A stretch of DNA of 64,000 nucleotides from Pseudalkalibacillus decolorationis (GCF_024609785.1 NZ_JANHJQ010000008.1:117723-181722), one strand, 5' to 3'. Shown: positions 1-8,192, numbered from the stretch's first letter. Notes: generated by a model from the sequence alone, not told the origin. Made by a program: numbers and translations.

Positions 1-106
1 CGGGCTCACACGATGTGAGTCAGTTCAACGTTGTCACAGGACGTGACGAATTTAGTTGAACTTCAGATATTACGGCTCTTTTTGTCCTCCTTTACGAACA
101 CGCACT
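1..106. repeat. MITE-like repeat, partial copy at window edge
   Basis: The segment ends in CGGCTCTTTTTGTCCTCC then a degenerate GAACACGCACTT. The same end is seen at 23864-23898, where the element is complete and bounded by inverted GTTCAAAAAG/CTTTTTGAAC ends. The interior differs between the copies. It lies directly downstream of the ABC permease gene. The left end is outside the window. Confidence 0.55.
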
Positions 107-107
107 T

Positions 108-1493
108 TTAGATGTCTCTTCTTAAAGCTCGTAATACATCAATTCTTGTGGCCCTTCTAGCTGGCTTAAGACCCGAGAGCATAGCTACTCCTATACTAAG
201 CAGGACACAAAACGCTGTCAAATAGGCAGGAATATACGACAATTCAATCTTCTGTTCCATTGTTTCATTGAATGCTTGTTGAATCACAAATGGGAGGGCA
301 GAATTTATTCCAAAGCTGACCAAATATGCGACAACCGCCCCGACAATCGCTCCCATTAAACCGATATAAGCACTTTCCATCAGAAAGATATTACGAATCA
401 TACGTGGATGTCCACCAATTGCTTTCATGATCCCTATGTCCTGAGTTCGTTCAATGACTGCCATCGACATCGTATTATAAATTCCGATTGATGCGATCAA
501 TAAAGCGATTAGCCCGATGAAGACGAGTCCGAATTTGACAAGGGCAAAGACTAGATTTACTTGTTCTAGTTCTTCTGTTACGGAATATATAAAATACCCT
601 TTATCCTTCAGTGTTTTAGAAATGGATTTCACATTTTCAACGCTATTTGCAATGACCTTTACTTCTGAAAAAGTTTTTACTTCTCCGCCTTCTTTTAACT
701 CATTTACCTGTTCCTCTGACATATCTGGGCTGATCGCCTGACCCAAAGGTGTACCAGTGAACTGTTCAATTTTTGAAAGGGTAGATGAGGAAATCAGGAT
801 GTTATTGTCTTTCATCCAATCTCTAGAAGGTTCCTTTGCAATACCGACAATTTTAAGCGGAATTAATTTCGTTTCCTCTTTCCCATCGATCCATTGACTG
901 ACCTGAAGCTGAACTTCTTCTCCAAGCAAGCTTTGTTCTTTCTCGATCCTGTATTCTTCTTTTACTTCGCCCTTATTATTATACAGTTCTTTCCCATCAA
1001 TCGGCTCCCCATCTTTAGGCGCTTTGTACAGTGATTCCTTTACATGAAAGCCTATGATGACTTCATTTTCTGCTTCGGGCATTCGTCCTTTTTCCAATTT
1101 AAATCCTGATTTGATTTCTGACGGGTAATCAACGACACTTGCTGGCACATTAGCCATAAACTCATCGTATCTGATGATTGTATCGTTCATCACCTGTTGT
1201 TTTCTCGATACTGCCTTCACATTTTCAACGTCTTCTAGAATTTTAATGTCCTTTTCTGTAACTTCAGGGCGTTCATCTTCTGAAGGGTTCTCTTTTCCAT
1301 GGATACTAATTTCAGTTATCGTCCGGTCCTGGAGAATTTGACCTGAAATATACTTTTGAGCCCCGAATCCTACTGAAGCGAGCACAATCAGGAACCCACA
1401 TCCGATTGCTGTAGCTAGTACGGTCATAAATACTCTGGATCGATTCTTTTTCATATTTTGACGAATGAATTTCAAGCGGTCTTTCCACTTCAT
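108..1493 (-). CDS. MacB/FtsX-type ABC transporter permease
   Basis: Membrane component of an ABC transporter of the MacB/LolCDE-like superfamily. One membrane segment lies near residues 20-42. A large extracellular domain follows (about 45-305), and three membrane segments lie in the C-terminal FtsX domain (about 310-450) with the typical IGIMKAIGG coupling helix. Four membrane segments and about 460 residues fit the family. The start overlaps the end of the ATPase gene by 4 bases, so the two form a translationally coupled operon. Such pairs export peptides, antibiotics or lipoproteins. No periplasmic adaptor gene is present, as expected in a Gram-positive. The substrate cannot be read from the sequence. 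Confidence 0.9.
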   Translation of the reverse strand: MKWKDRLKFIRQNMKKNRSRVFMTVLATAIGCGFLIVLASVGFGAQKYISGQILQDRTITEISIHGKENPSEDERPEVTEKDIKILEDVENVKAVSRKQQVMNDTIIRYDEFMANVPASVVDYPSEIKSGFKLEKGRMPEAENEVIIGFHVKESLYKAPKDGEPIDGKELYNNKGEVKEEYRIEKEQSLLGEEVQLQVSQWIDGKEETKLIPLKIVGIAKEPSRDWMKDNNILISSSTLSKIEQFTGTPLGQAISPDMSEEQVNELKEGGEVKTFSEVKVIANSVENVKSISKTLKDKGYFIYSVTEELEQVNLVFALVKFGLVFIGLIALLIASIGIYNTMSMAVIERTQDIGIMKAIGGHPRMIRNIFLMESAYIGLMGAIVGAVVAYLVSFGINSALPFVIQQAFNETMEQKIELSYIPAYLTAFCVLLSIGVAMLSGLKPARRATRIDVLRALRRDI

Positions 1494-2185
1494 ACGAGAG
1501 CCCCATCCTTTTCTATTATCGACCCGTTCTCCAAGCGGATGGTTCGGTTTGCGATGGATGCGACTTCTTCATCATGTGTAATGATCACGAAGGTTATGTT
1601 TTCTACCTCATTCAGGTACTTAATGAATCCCAATAATTCCGTTTCTGTTTCTGTATCTAAGCTTCCTGTTGGCTCATCTGCAAAAATGATCGGTGGGTTC
1701 ACAATTAAAGCTCGTGCAATCGAGACCCGTTGTTGCTGACCGCCGGAAAGCTCAGATGGATAATTCCCCTCTAACCCATGCAAATCTACTTTTTCGAACA
1801 TCTCCATTACTTTCTGCTTGCGTTCTTTTTCCCCTAATCCTTTCATCATCAACGGGAGCTCCACATTTTCAAAAGCCGTCATACTCGGAATCAATTGAAA
1901 GCTTTGAAAAATAAATCCGAGATGATCTAGCCGGAAATCTGCCCATTCCGCTTCAGAAAAGTTGGTCACGTTGGTACCATCGATGAAAACCTCACCTTGA
2001 GTAGGCTTAATGTATCCACTCAACAGGTTTAATAAAGTGGACTTGCCTGATCCACTCCTCCCGATGACTGCGACAATTTCCCCTTTATCTACTGTTAAAT
2101 TAACGTCTTGTAACACTGGAACTTCCTGCCTGTTACTCCTTTTTCCCACAAAAAAAGAGTGATGTAAGTTTGTTACGGTTATCAA
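1490..2185 (-). CDS. ABC transporter ATP-binding protein (MacB/LolD type)
   Basis: Nucleotide-binding subunit that powers the permease encoded just downstream. Visible motifs are Walker A GRSGSGKST, signature LSGGQQQRVSIARAL, Walker B IIFADEPTGSLD and the H-loop ITHDEE. The length of about 231 residues is normal for the LolD/MacB group. A TTG at 2185 is preferred because GAGGAG lies 9 bases upstream; a TTG three codons earlier sits directly against that ribosome site. The gene is divergent from the XRE regulator gene at 2379, which may control it, but no operator is obvious. Confidence 0.9.
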   Translation of the reverse strand: MITVTNLHHSFFVGKRSNRQEVPVLQDVNLTVDKGEIVAVIGRSGSGKSTLLNLLSGYIKPTQGEVFIDGTNVTNFSEAEWADFRLDHLGFIFQSFQLIPSMTAFENVELPLMMKGLGEKERKQKVMEMFEKVDLHGLEGNYPSELSGGQQQRVSIARALIVNPPIIFADEPTGSLDTETETELLGFIKYLNEVENITFVIITHDEEVASIANRTIRLENGSIIEKDGALV

Positions 2186-2378
2186 TGAACCCAACTCCTC
2201 TATACCCCTATGTCTATTATTTAAAAGATTTTCGATCGATCCCTTTCGAATCTCTACCTTAAGACGTTCAATCGTGGGATAAGGTTCAATTTCCTAAAAA
2301 AGTATGGACAGATACAAACAATATATGTAACATATAAATTGCATAATGCAATGTATTTTTGACATGGATGGTGAACAT

Positions 2379-2582
2379 GTGAATAATCGAATAAAAATCG
2401 CGAGGGTAGGAAAGTCATTGACCCAAGTACAGCTAGCTAAAAAAGTTGGTGTAACACGGCAGACAATCGGGTTGATCGAAAAAGGGCAATATAACCCAAG
2501 TCTGCAGCTCTGTATCTCCATAGCAAAAACGTTAGAAAAGACATTGGATGAATTATTTTGGGAGGATCAAAACGATGGATAA
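2379..2582 (+). CDS. XRE-family HTH regulator, small
   Basis: A 67-residue protein consisting of one Cro/C1-type helix-turn-helix (LTQVQLAKKVGVTRQTIGLIE) and the C-terminal DELFW end typical of the short YozG-like regulators of Bacillus. The GTG at 2379 (MNNRIKIARV...) matches the usual family start better than an ATG 11 codons upstream. The gene overlaps the following membrane-protein gene by 8 bases, a common pairing in which the regulator controls its membrane partner. It is divergent from the ABC transporter operon. No DNA target is evident. Confidence 0.85.
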   Translation: MNNRIKIARVGKSLTQVQLAKKVGVTRQTIGLIEKGQYNPSLQLCISIAKTLEKTLDELFWEDQNDG

Positions 2583-3048
2583 GTCATGGATTTCATTTTT
2601 ACTACCTGATGATGAATACAAAGAAAAGAAAATGCTATATTTTATGGCAGAATCTGCAGTTCTTCTTGCAGTCGCCCTGTTCATTTACGCGCTGATCACG
2701 AATGTGGAATTGTATGGCAGTTCAGAAACAGGAACGTTAGCAGGGCTTTCCTTTGTATTTCTCACAGGTTATGTATTGGTCAGATATACGTTTTCAGGTA
2801 TCGAATATACGGATATCGTGGGTCACAACAGTTATCAAAAAGAAAAGAAAACGATTCTATTTCGGAGCCTTATGTTTTTAATCACCTTTCTTGTTGCTTC
2901 CATCATCCTTAAAGGAATTCCAGCAGACATGGAGGAACTTCTTGATCTATTAGGACCCTCTATCCTTGCAGCTGTATTTATGTACTTCTGGAACTATATT
3001 TCTCTTAAAAGATCCTACCAGAAAAATAAAGATTTGCTTGATGATTAA
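2575..3048 (+). CDS. Membrane protein partnered with XRE regulator
   Basis: About 157 residues with four predicted membrane helices (roughly 25-45, 58-78, 105-122 and 128-148), and no recognised catalytic motif. The start at 2575 is supported by GGGAGGA seven bases upstream. The ATG lies inside the end of the XRE gene, so the two are probably translationally coupled. It resembles the small uncharacterised membrane proteins that follow YozG-like regulators in Bacillaceae. Function is unknown. Confidence 0.75.
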   Translation: MDKSWISFLLPDDEYKEKKMLYFMAESAVLLAVALFIYALITNVELYGSSETGTLAGLSFVFLTGYVLVRYTFSGIEYTDIVGHNSYQKEKKTILFRSLMFLITFLVASIILKGIPADMEELLDLLGPSILAAVFMYFWNYISLKRSYQKNKDLLDD

Positions 3049-3049
3049 T

Positions 3050-3165
3050 TGGGAAAAGCAGAAACGCCTTGCTTAGCCAACAAGGTCACTTGCAACGAGG
3101 GGCAGTCGAACTGAAGTGATCCGAGTGGTTGGGTGCTGAAGCTGGACTGTACATCCATACTCTAA
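3050..3165. repeat. Degenerate 'GCGGAAGCGCC' intergenic repeat
   Basis: It contains AGAAACGCCTTGCTTAG near its left end, then CGAACTGAAGTGATCCGAG and GCTGAAGCTGGACTG near its right end. These correspond to the better copy at 53578-53697 (GCGGAAGCGCCTTG, GAATCGAAGCGACC, GCGCTGGAGCTAGAC). It lies between the membrane-protein stop and a terminator. Confidence 0.45.
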
Positions 3166-3180
3166 ACTTTAACTCATTTA

Positions 3181-3214
3181 AAAAAGACGCAACCCGAGAG
3201 TTTGCGTCTTTTTT
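3181..3214 (+). terminator. Rho-independent terminator
   Basis: Perfect stem AAAAAGACGCAA / TTTGCGTCTTTTT with a short loop and a run of T at its 3' side. It closes the XRE/membrane-protein operon. The A-run on the left side means it could also work from the opposite strand. Confidence 0.85.
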
Positions 3215-3251
3215 CTGTTTTCATTGGCCGATTTTTTTTGGAAAAAAATAC

Positions 3252-3313
3252 TTGACGGGACACTATTTGGTATCGTATTATAAAATTATAATTAAAGACA
3301 CCAAATAGTGTCC
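3252..3313 (+). promoter_or_regulatory. ArsR operon promoter with long inverted-repeat operator
   Basis: A TTGACG -35 box (3252-3257) and TATTAT -10 box (3276-3281) are 18 bases apart. A perfect 14-base inverted repeat, GGACACTATTTGGT (3258-3271) and ACCAAATAGTGTCC (3300-3313), overlaps the -35/spacer and the start region. The right arm contains its own GACAC-N6-GTGTC dyad. The layout fits autorepression by the ArsR protein encoded 34 bases downstream. Confidence 0.8.
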
Positions 3314-3346
3314 TTTTATATGACAAACATTAGGAGGAGGGTGAAA

Positions 3347-3658
3347 TTGAGGGATGTTTATGATGCCGTTGCCGATCCAACGCGGCGTAAGCTGATTCAA
3401 TTATTGGCTGAGGCCGAAGAATTACCCCTGCATGAGTTAACAGCGCAGTTCCAAATGGGTCGTACAGCAGTTTCCAAGCATTTGGCAATCCTGAAGGCTG
3501 CCGATCTTGTAAAGGAGCGAAAAGTCGGACGGGAAACACGGTATCGTTTGAATGCTGAACCTCTCAGGGAGATTGAAGATTGGGTATCTTTTTACACGAA
3601 ATTCTGGAAAGAAAAAGTAGCGCGTTTAAATCATTTATTGCAGGAGGAAGAAAAATGA
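3347..3658 (+). CDS. ArsR-family regulator
   Basis: A 103-residue winged-helix repressor of the ArsR group that accompanies SRPBCC proteins. It begins MRDVYDAVADPTRRKLIQLL and has a recognition helix near MGRTAVSKHLAIL and a wing at VGRETRYRL. No metal-binding cysteines are present, so it is not a classical metal sensor. The TTG at 3347 has AGGAGGAGG 7 bases upstream; the GTG at 3341 is too close to that site. It overlaps the next gene by 4 bases (ATGA). Autoregulation through the inverted repeat just upstream is likely. Confidence 0.88.
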   Translation: MRDVYDAVADPTRRKLIQLLAEAEELPLHELTAQFQMGRTAVSKHLAILKAADLVKERKVGRETRYRLNAEPLREIEDWVSFYTKFWKEKVARLNHLLQEEEK

Positions 3659-4056
3659 AACCGGAAGTTTCACTGGATTTTCAATTTACGAGTTCGATTG
3701 AAAAGGTATGGCACGCGTTAACAAATTCAAATATGCTTGCGAATTGGGTTATGGATAATGATTTTAAACCGGTCGTCGGACATAAATTTCATTTTTGGAC
3801 CGAGCCATCTAAGTTCTGGAATGGAATTGTCGATTCCGAAGTGCTCGTTGTGGATGAGCCAAATAGGTTATCTTACACTTGGGTTACCGCTGGAGAAAGT
3901 ACTACGGTTACATGGAAACTGAATGAAGTAGATGGCACTACCCATTTGCATCTCCAACAAACTGGGTTCCAAAGTGAGAGCCCAGCGTATAACGGAGCGA
4001 AATATGGTTGGGTGAGAATGGGTGACCAGCTTGAAAAGATGTTAGCAGAACTCTAA
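3655..4056 (+). CDS. SRPBCC/AHSA1-like protein
   Basis: A 133-residue START-fold protein of the Activator-of-Hsp90-ATPase-1-like family. The opening FQFTSSIEKVWHALTN and the later SYTWVTAGESTTVTWKL fit this fold, which forms a hydrophobic ligand-binding pocket. GAGGAAG precedes the ATG. Co-transcription with an ArsR repressor is the standard arrangement of this group. The ligand is unknown; by analogy the ArsR partner may respond to the same small molecule. Confidence 0.85.
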   Translation: MKPEVSLDFQFTSSIEKVWHALTNSNMLANWVMDNDFKPVVGHKFHFWTEPSKFWNGIVDSEVLVVDEPNRLSYTWVTAGESTTVTWKLNEVDGTTHLHLQQTGFQSESPAYNGAKYGWVRMGDQLEKMLAEL

Positions 4057-4077
4057 CACGAATTTTAAGTTACTTAT

Positions 4078-4169
4078 AAAGAAAACTTGGCTAGCGCCAA
4101 GCTTTAGCGCAGGCGATCGCCTTAGTTGTGCTTATACTATAGAAAGTATTTTTATACTTTCTTAACGTG
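4078..4169. repeat. Dispersed ~90-bp repeat, family A, copy 1
   Basis: It runs from AAAGAAAACTTGGCTAGCGCC to CTTTCTTAACGTG and contains two hairpins, CTTGGC/GCCAAG and GAAAGTATTTTTATACTTTC. Nearly identical copies occur at 25145, 39558 and 53824, and inverted at 29212. It sits between the SRPBCC and DoxX genes. Confidence 0.9.
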
Positions 4170-4190
4170 AAATAAAGGGAGGAAATCTTA

Positions 4191-4559
4191 ATGGCTGTAC
4201 TTTCCATTGTTCTTCAAAGTTTGCTCACCTTATACTTTGTTTTTTCTGGCGTCGCAAAGATCGCAGGGGAGAAATATTGGGTCGACATTTTCAAGCACCT
4301 TGAACTACCACAATGGTTTCGTGTCGTCACAGGCTTCGTCCAATTAATTGGAGCTGTAGTACTCATCATCGGTTACTGGTATACGGGGGCGGTCGCATGG
4401 GCAGGCATCTGGCTTGGAATTACGATGCTACTAGCGTGCCTCGTACATTTCAGGGTCAAAGACTCGATCGGAAAAACTGCACCGGCTTTCGTGTTCGCTT
4501 TGTTAAACATCACTCTGATCATCATTAATGCAGAGCATATGCTATATCCTTTTTCATAA
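4191..4559 (+). CDS. DoxX-family membrane protein
   Basis: A 122-residue protein with four membrane helices filling most of its length, starting with LLTLYFVFSGVAKIAG as is usual for DoxX/DoxX-like proteins. GGGAGG precedes the ATG. In other bacteria DoxX proteins associate with thiol and redox homeostasis in the membrane; here that role is only inferred. It follows the ArsR/SRPBCC pair after a family A repeat, and such triads recur in Bacillaceae, so it may belong to the same regulon. Confidence 0.85.
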   Translation: MAVLSIVLQSLLTLYFVFSGVAKIAGEKYWVDIFKHLELPQWFRVVTGFVQLIGAVVLIIGYWYTGAVAWAGIWLGITMLLACLVHFRVKDSIGKTAPAFVFALLNITLIIINAEHMLYPFS

Positions 4560-4629
4560 GAAATCATCATCTCATTTGTTTTCGACAACTGAGTTAAGTC
4601 GATGGGAAAATAAGGATTCACCTGATGAT

Positions 4630-4815
4630 TAATTGAGAAGAGCGAAAGCGCCCTGTTTAGGTGGGACTAAGAAGTCTTAGTAAGCGGCAAGCTTTCCGCA
4701 GATAATTACCTTAGTCCCCCTTGTGCTTGAGACTGCAAGTACCGGAGAGTCTGCCCCATAACTCGTATTTGATGGTGAAGAATCGAAGCGACCTCGCGCA
4801 CATAGGCCATGTAGT
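4630..4815. repeat. 'GCGAAAGCGCC' intergenic repeat, interrupted copy
   Basis: The left end AAGAGCGAAAGCGCCCTG and right part GAAGAATCGAAGCGACCTCG match the copy at 53578-53697. The middle differs and contains an internal inverted pair (GGGACTAAGAAG and CCTTAGTCCCCC). No gene was recognised between 4560 and 4900 apart from this repeat. Confidence 0.6.
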
Positions 4816-4900
4816 CGAACTTTCACCTCACTGCAACAATGATGCAAATTGCTTCTTTTTGCCCTACTTCAGTATTTGTCTTTTTTCTGCAAAGATCATA

Positions 4901-5161
4901 TTATTCATTAGGATTCGCTGATTGCAGCCCCAGCATTGCACCAAAATGCTGAGATGCTGACGTGAATGTGATATAAGCACAAAGCGTACTAAATTTCTTA
5001 AATCGGAAAATCCTCTTCAAAACTTCGATTTGCGGCTTAAGAGATTTGCCCTTTGATTTTAACCATACTTCCGCAAAAGCTACGGCGAGTGATGTTTTTT
5101 CATCAAAGCTATCCCGATCAGGCCTCCCTTAGCCTGGCAATACAGACAACCATTCCCCCAT
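4901..5161 (-). pseudogene. Small open frame with in-frame stop, unrecognised
   Basis: A frame of 87 codons starts at ATG 5161 behind a good ribosome site (TTAGGAGGACG). It is interrupted only by TAA at codon 11 and then stays open to 4901. The predicted stretch includes LAVAFAEVWLKSKGKSL. I do not recognise the family. It could be the remnant of a short gene or chance coding potential; the ribosome site is the main argument for a former gene. Confidence 0.35.
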
Positions 5162-5278
5162 GCTAACGTCCTCCTAACTTGTTCCATTAGTTTTTGGAAT
5201 AATAGTTCATTTTTCTCGAAAACTTCACTAATGTAAAGTGACAATAAAGTTATTTAATTTTAAAGCTCAAACAAGCAT

Positions 5279-5306
5279 AACCCCATTCTAAATTTAGGAT
5301 GGGGTT
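5279..5306. other. Perfect hairpin behind HAD pseudogene
   Basis: AACCCCATTCTAAA directly abuts TTTAGGATGGGGTT, a 14-base stem with one mismatch and essentially no loop. It sits exactly at the stop codon of the HAD remnant. There is no T-run on the pseudogene strand, so it is not a textbook terminator. Confidence 0.6.
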
Positions 5307-5645
5307 AAAAATATAGTTGAATGAACTTACTTTTTAACTCTTTTAACATACTGTTGAGATTGGGAAAGGGGACACAACTATTTTTAAATTGTTCTAAGTA
5401 GTATTGAAATAAACTTTTACAAGTAATCCCAGTAACATTAAATTCATTGACCAATTGTTGATACACTTTATCTTTCCAAACATACCCTCGGCAATCTAAC
5501 TCTATAAACCTTGAAGTATATTTTCCTTTTGGTATATGACCTACCCATTTATTTAATCGGTCGTACTGGTTGTCTATAACTTCTGTACTGAAGCATCTCG
5601 ATGTAACAAAGTTCCATCTAAATTAAATATGACTGCCTTAATCAT
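5305..5645 (-). pseudogene. HAD-family hydrolase, frameshifted and truncated
   Basis: The first 23 codons (MIKAVIFNLDGTLLHRD...) are the HAD motif I region, behind the ribosome site GGGAGAG. They run into a TAG at 5576. A one-base shift near 5580 reopens a 92-codon frame (VIDNQYDRLNKWVGHIPKGK...) that continues the cap domain and stops at 5305. Motifs II-IV are missing. The motif I nucleophile Asp is replaced by Asn (FNLDGT instead of FDLDGT). Shift, truncation and active-site change together show a dead gene. Confidence 0.8.
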
Positions 5646-5731
5646 TTTACACTCTCTCCCTGGAAACATAATTCTAATTTATTTCTTTATCATTAACCTA
5701 AATCCTTCTTAACTATCTGGACCTTAAATAC

Positions 5732-5775
5732 AATTAGAGCGCAATCCTTCTTACAGGAAAGCGCCCGATAATTGA
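5732..5775. repeat. GCGC hairpin, family D
   Basis: AGCGC-AA-TCCT ... AGGA-AA-GCGCC within outer CAATTA/TAATTG arms. It is one of four GCGC-ended stem-loops in the window (also 7492, 8349 and 14825). It lies 80 bases downstream of the anti-sigma gene. Confidence 0.6.
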
Positions 5776-5855
5776 ATACCATACAGTAATAAAAATCCGT
5801 TGTAGAAGCTCTTACAATAATTACAAATCGTTCTTTTACTTTAACTCCGATATTT

Positions 5856-6851
5856 CTAATAGAGATCAATAGTTGCTCCAATTGTTGAGGCTCGAATGAT
5901 CTCTAAATCTTGAAATCTTTCCAATTCCTTAGGCGTTCCGGAAACAATCACACCCGAAATTCGAAGGTCATCAATCTTCGGAAACGCCTTCGGGTTAATT
6001 TCGTTAGCCATTTCTTGAGCCGTAGACTGGTATTTCCCTTCCTTGCTTAATTGTTTAATGTTCCTTAGAAACATCTCAGCTGCCTGGTTTAAATCATCAC
6101 CCCGTACTTGAAAGCCATCAGCTGACGGACCATCCATTATTTTAAGAAAAGAATCAGATTTTATATCGTCAAGCTCATCTTTTGTAGTCGTTTTAACCCA
6201 AACCCAGTTGATATTTTCGGATCCCATCAGATTTTGAACTTCTTTAAGCGTGTATGGTTTATCAAATGACAATGCCACTTCTGCCAAGATACTATCTTCT
6301 GATTGTGTTGCAATTTCTAACTCATTAGGTAAATACTCATATTCTAGTTGAGGATAATAAAAGTCAACTTCTCTTTCACCAGTAAAGCTATTATAGTGTA
6401 CTTGCCGATTAAACCTTTCACTAAAGCCAATACTCTCTGTGAACGATTCATTATCAATAACATTTTTTCTCCCGATAAAAGGGATTTCTACTTCTTTTTT
6501 GTTCCAGACGATTTCACGTTCACCTATTGTCTTTTTAACGGTAATATGTTCTACAACACTCAGATTTAAGAATCCGTACACATAACGCCCACTATCCATA
6601 TAAGCGTTTGCCCCATTAATTTGACTAAATAACCGCTTGTCATCATCAACAAGTCGCTTTTGAAGAAGATATTGCCCACCACAAAAAAGCGCATACAGTA
6701 CGATGATTGTGCTTAAAGAGCCAATGGCAAAAAATTTAATGGTTTGTTTCCATTTCGCTTTTTTGATTACTTTTTGAAAGGATGGGCCCGTAACAAAGTC
6801 CAGTTCTTTGTTATTTTCCTCTGGTTCATGATTGTTTTTATGATCACTCAT
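5856..6851 (-). CDS. Anti-sigma factor, Sigma_reg_N/Sigma_reg_C type
   Basis: A 331-residue membrane-anchored regulator. The N-terminal cytoplasmic part (1-40) would bind the ECF sigma factor encoded just upstream. One membrane helix (about 38-62, IGSLSTIIVLYALFCGGQYL) is followed by a large extracellular domain ending in the conserved ISGVIVSGTPKELE region of Sigma_reg_C. The start overlaps the sigma gene by 4 bases (ATGA). It has the layout of YhdL, the SigM anti-sigma of B. subtilis. The signal is presumably cell-envelope stress, but this is inferred from the family. Confidence 0.88.
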   Translation of the reverse strand: MSDHKNNHEPEENNKELDFVTGPSFQKVIKKAKWKQTIKFFAIGSLSTIIVLYALFCGGQYLLQKRLVDDDKRLFSQINGANAYMDSGRYVYGFLNLSVVEHITVKKTIGEREIVWNKKEVEIPFIGRKNVIDNESFTESIGFSERFNRQVHYNSFTGEREVDFYYPQLEYEYLPNELEIATQSEDSILAEVALSFDKPYTLKEVQNLMGSENINWVWVKTTTKDELDDIKSDSFLKIMDGPSADGFQVRGDDLNQAAEMFLRNIKQLSKEGKYQSTAQEMANEINPKAFPKIDDLRISGVIVSGTPKELERFQDLEIIRASTIGATIDLY

Positions 6852-7345
6852 CTGTTTGCCTCCCTGTACAATTTTGCAAATTGCTTCCTTGCTCTAAATA
6901 AGGAAGTTTTTATAGTGTTAACTTTCATATCCAGAATTTCAGATATCTCATCGTACTTTAATTCCCATATGTATTTAAGAAGTAATAATTCCCTGTATGT
7001 TGGTTTGAGTTTAGATAAAATATATTCAATATCAGACCAATGTTCATTGCTCAAGAGGATTTCCTCTGGTAAATCTTTTGAAAGTGTTTTTAATTGATCC
7101 TCTCTTAGGTCAAGCATGATCCTATTATTTTTACGATACTGATCATGATGATAATTGATAGCCACACGGATTAACCAACTCCGAATTTTAGGGGTTCTTA
7201 TTGAATCATAATACTGAAGAAATTTATAAGCTGTTTCTTGTACAATATCTTCGGCATCTTCATGGGATATTTTCAACTTCCTTAGATAACGATAAACAAA
7301 ATTCAGTTCCGTATTTAAACTCTTTAGATCATCTGAACTATTCAT
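6848..7345 (-). CDS. ECF RNA polymerase sigma factor
   Basis: A 165-residue group 4 sigma factor. Region 2 is visible as EDAEDIVQETAYKFLQYYDSI (core binding and -10 recognition) followed by IRSWLIRVAINYHHDQYRK. Region 4 is LKPTYRELLLLKYIWEL plus the -35-binding helix MKVNTIKTSLFRARKQF. AGGGGGTAG precedes the ATG. It is first in an operon with its anti-sigma factor. An ECF-type promoter lies just upstream (7368-7393), which suggests positive autoregulation. Confidence 0.92.
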   Translation of the reverse strand: MNSSDDLKSLNTELNFVYRYLRKLKISHEDAEDIVQETAYKFLQYYDSIRTPKIRSWLIRVAINYHHDQYRKNNRIMLDLREDQLKTLSKDLPEEILLSNEHWSDIEYILSKLKPTYRELLLLKYIWELKYDEISEILDMKVNTIKTSLFRARKQFAKLYREANR

Positions 7346-7367
7346 TTCTACCCCCTGTGGTTATAAG

Positions 7368-7393
7368 ACGAATGACAAAGAGAAAAGTTTACA
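7368..7393 (-). promoter_or_regulatory. ECF-sigma-type promoter of the sigma operon
   Basis: Read on the minus strand, GTAAAC (7393-7388) and CGTC (7371-7368) are separated by 16 bases. This is close to the GAAAC-N16-CGTC pattern used by Bacillus ECF sigma factors. It lies 22-48 bases ahead of the sigma start codon. Confidence 0.7.
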
Positions 7394-7410
7394 ATTTTAT
7401 TTAATCAATC

Positions 7411-7442
7411 AAAGCGATTTTGGAATAGACCAGAATCGCTTT
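7411..7442. other. Stem-loop between GNAT and sigma operon
   Basis: AAAGCGATTTTGG and CCAGAATCGCTTT pair with one mismatch around an 8-base loop. No strong T-run follows on either strand, so terminator function for the GNAT gene at 7593 is possible but unproven. Confidence 0.5.
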
Positions 7443-7491
7443 ATAAATCAATTTTATATTTTCTTATTCAAAAATATGGACCGATTCAAAA

Positions 7492-7520
7492 GGACGCCTT
7501 CTTATTCAAGAAGTGCGCCC
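7492..7520. repeat. GCGC hairpin, family D
   Basis: GGACGCCTTCTT-ATTC-AAGAAGTGCGCCC. It has the same pattern as the hairpins at 5732, 8349 and 14825, placed downstream of the GNAT gene at 7593. Confidence 0.6.
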
Positions 7521-7592
7521 GTTTGTTTAAGTTTCATTGCGTGGGTATTCCGTCAAATTATTGGCGAGACCCTTATATCGAGGTTCTTACTG

Positions 7593-8192
7593 CTATCTTA
7601 ATTTTTTTTGAAAAACGACAAACTTGCAGGGGATAGCTAGCATCTGCACCAACTTTGGAAACGAAACATCAATGGTTTCCGTATGAACCGGATGATAGCC
7701 GATACGAGCATACCAGTTTTCCAAGATTACTTTGGCTGGGTGAGAACCTTTCCGAGGTACTAACAATTCAAGTTGCATCTTATGAAGGTGTTCTTTTTGG
7801 CACTTCTGTTCAGCAAAGCGGATTAACTCTCGTCCAATACCAGTCCCTTGGTGTTCATCGTCCACAGCTAGCATTCCGAATTCTCCCGTTTCTTGGTCAA
7901 TCCGTCGAACACGGACACATCCAACAATTTGCTCCATTGATCGAGCTACAGCGATCTCACCGCCGCTAGTGAACTCTGCCATTTCCGCCACTGTCGTACG
8001 GACTGCCCCGTGCATCCAAAAACTTTCCTCAGATGCCGCGTACACACGGTTAACTATGTTATTAATGTGCTCCATGTCCACTATATTGGTACTCGCGTTA
8101 CAAGGCAACATTTGTATCTCGATTGATTGCTTAATAAGCGATACCCCCTTATTTCTGTTCAACTTATGGAGCTTCAAGAAGCTGTACGGCAT
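7593..8192 (-). CDS. GNAT-family N-acetyltransferase
   Basis: An acetyl-CoA-dependent acetyltransferase of up to 199 residues. The acetyl-CoA loop is visible as DDEHQGTGIGRELIRFAE, preceded by the beta strand GEFGMLAV and followed by LENWYARIGYHPVH. The start is uncertain. The ATG at 8192 has no convincing ribosome site, while AAGGGGG occurs about 15 codons further in without a standard start codon at the right distance. The substrate is unknown. It is one of seven GNAT genes or remnants in the first 35 kb. Confidence 0.82.
   Translation of the reverse strand: MPYSFLKLHKLNRNKGVSLIKQSIEIQMLPCNASTNIVDMEHINNIVNRVYAASEESFWMHGAVRTTVAEMAEFTSGGEIAVARSMEQIVGCVRVRRIDQETGEFGMLAVDDEHQGTGIGRELIRFAEQKCQKEHLHKMQLELLVPRKGSHPAKVILENWYARIGYHPVHTETIDVSFPKLVQMLAIPCKFVVFQKKLR

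Noticed and set aside
5693-5881. 62-codon minus-strand frame after the anti-sigma gene
   Set aside because: Overlaps the anti-sigma 3' end, contains the GCGC hairpin and has no ribosome site.
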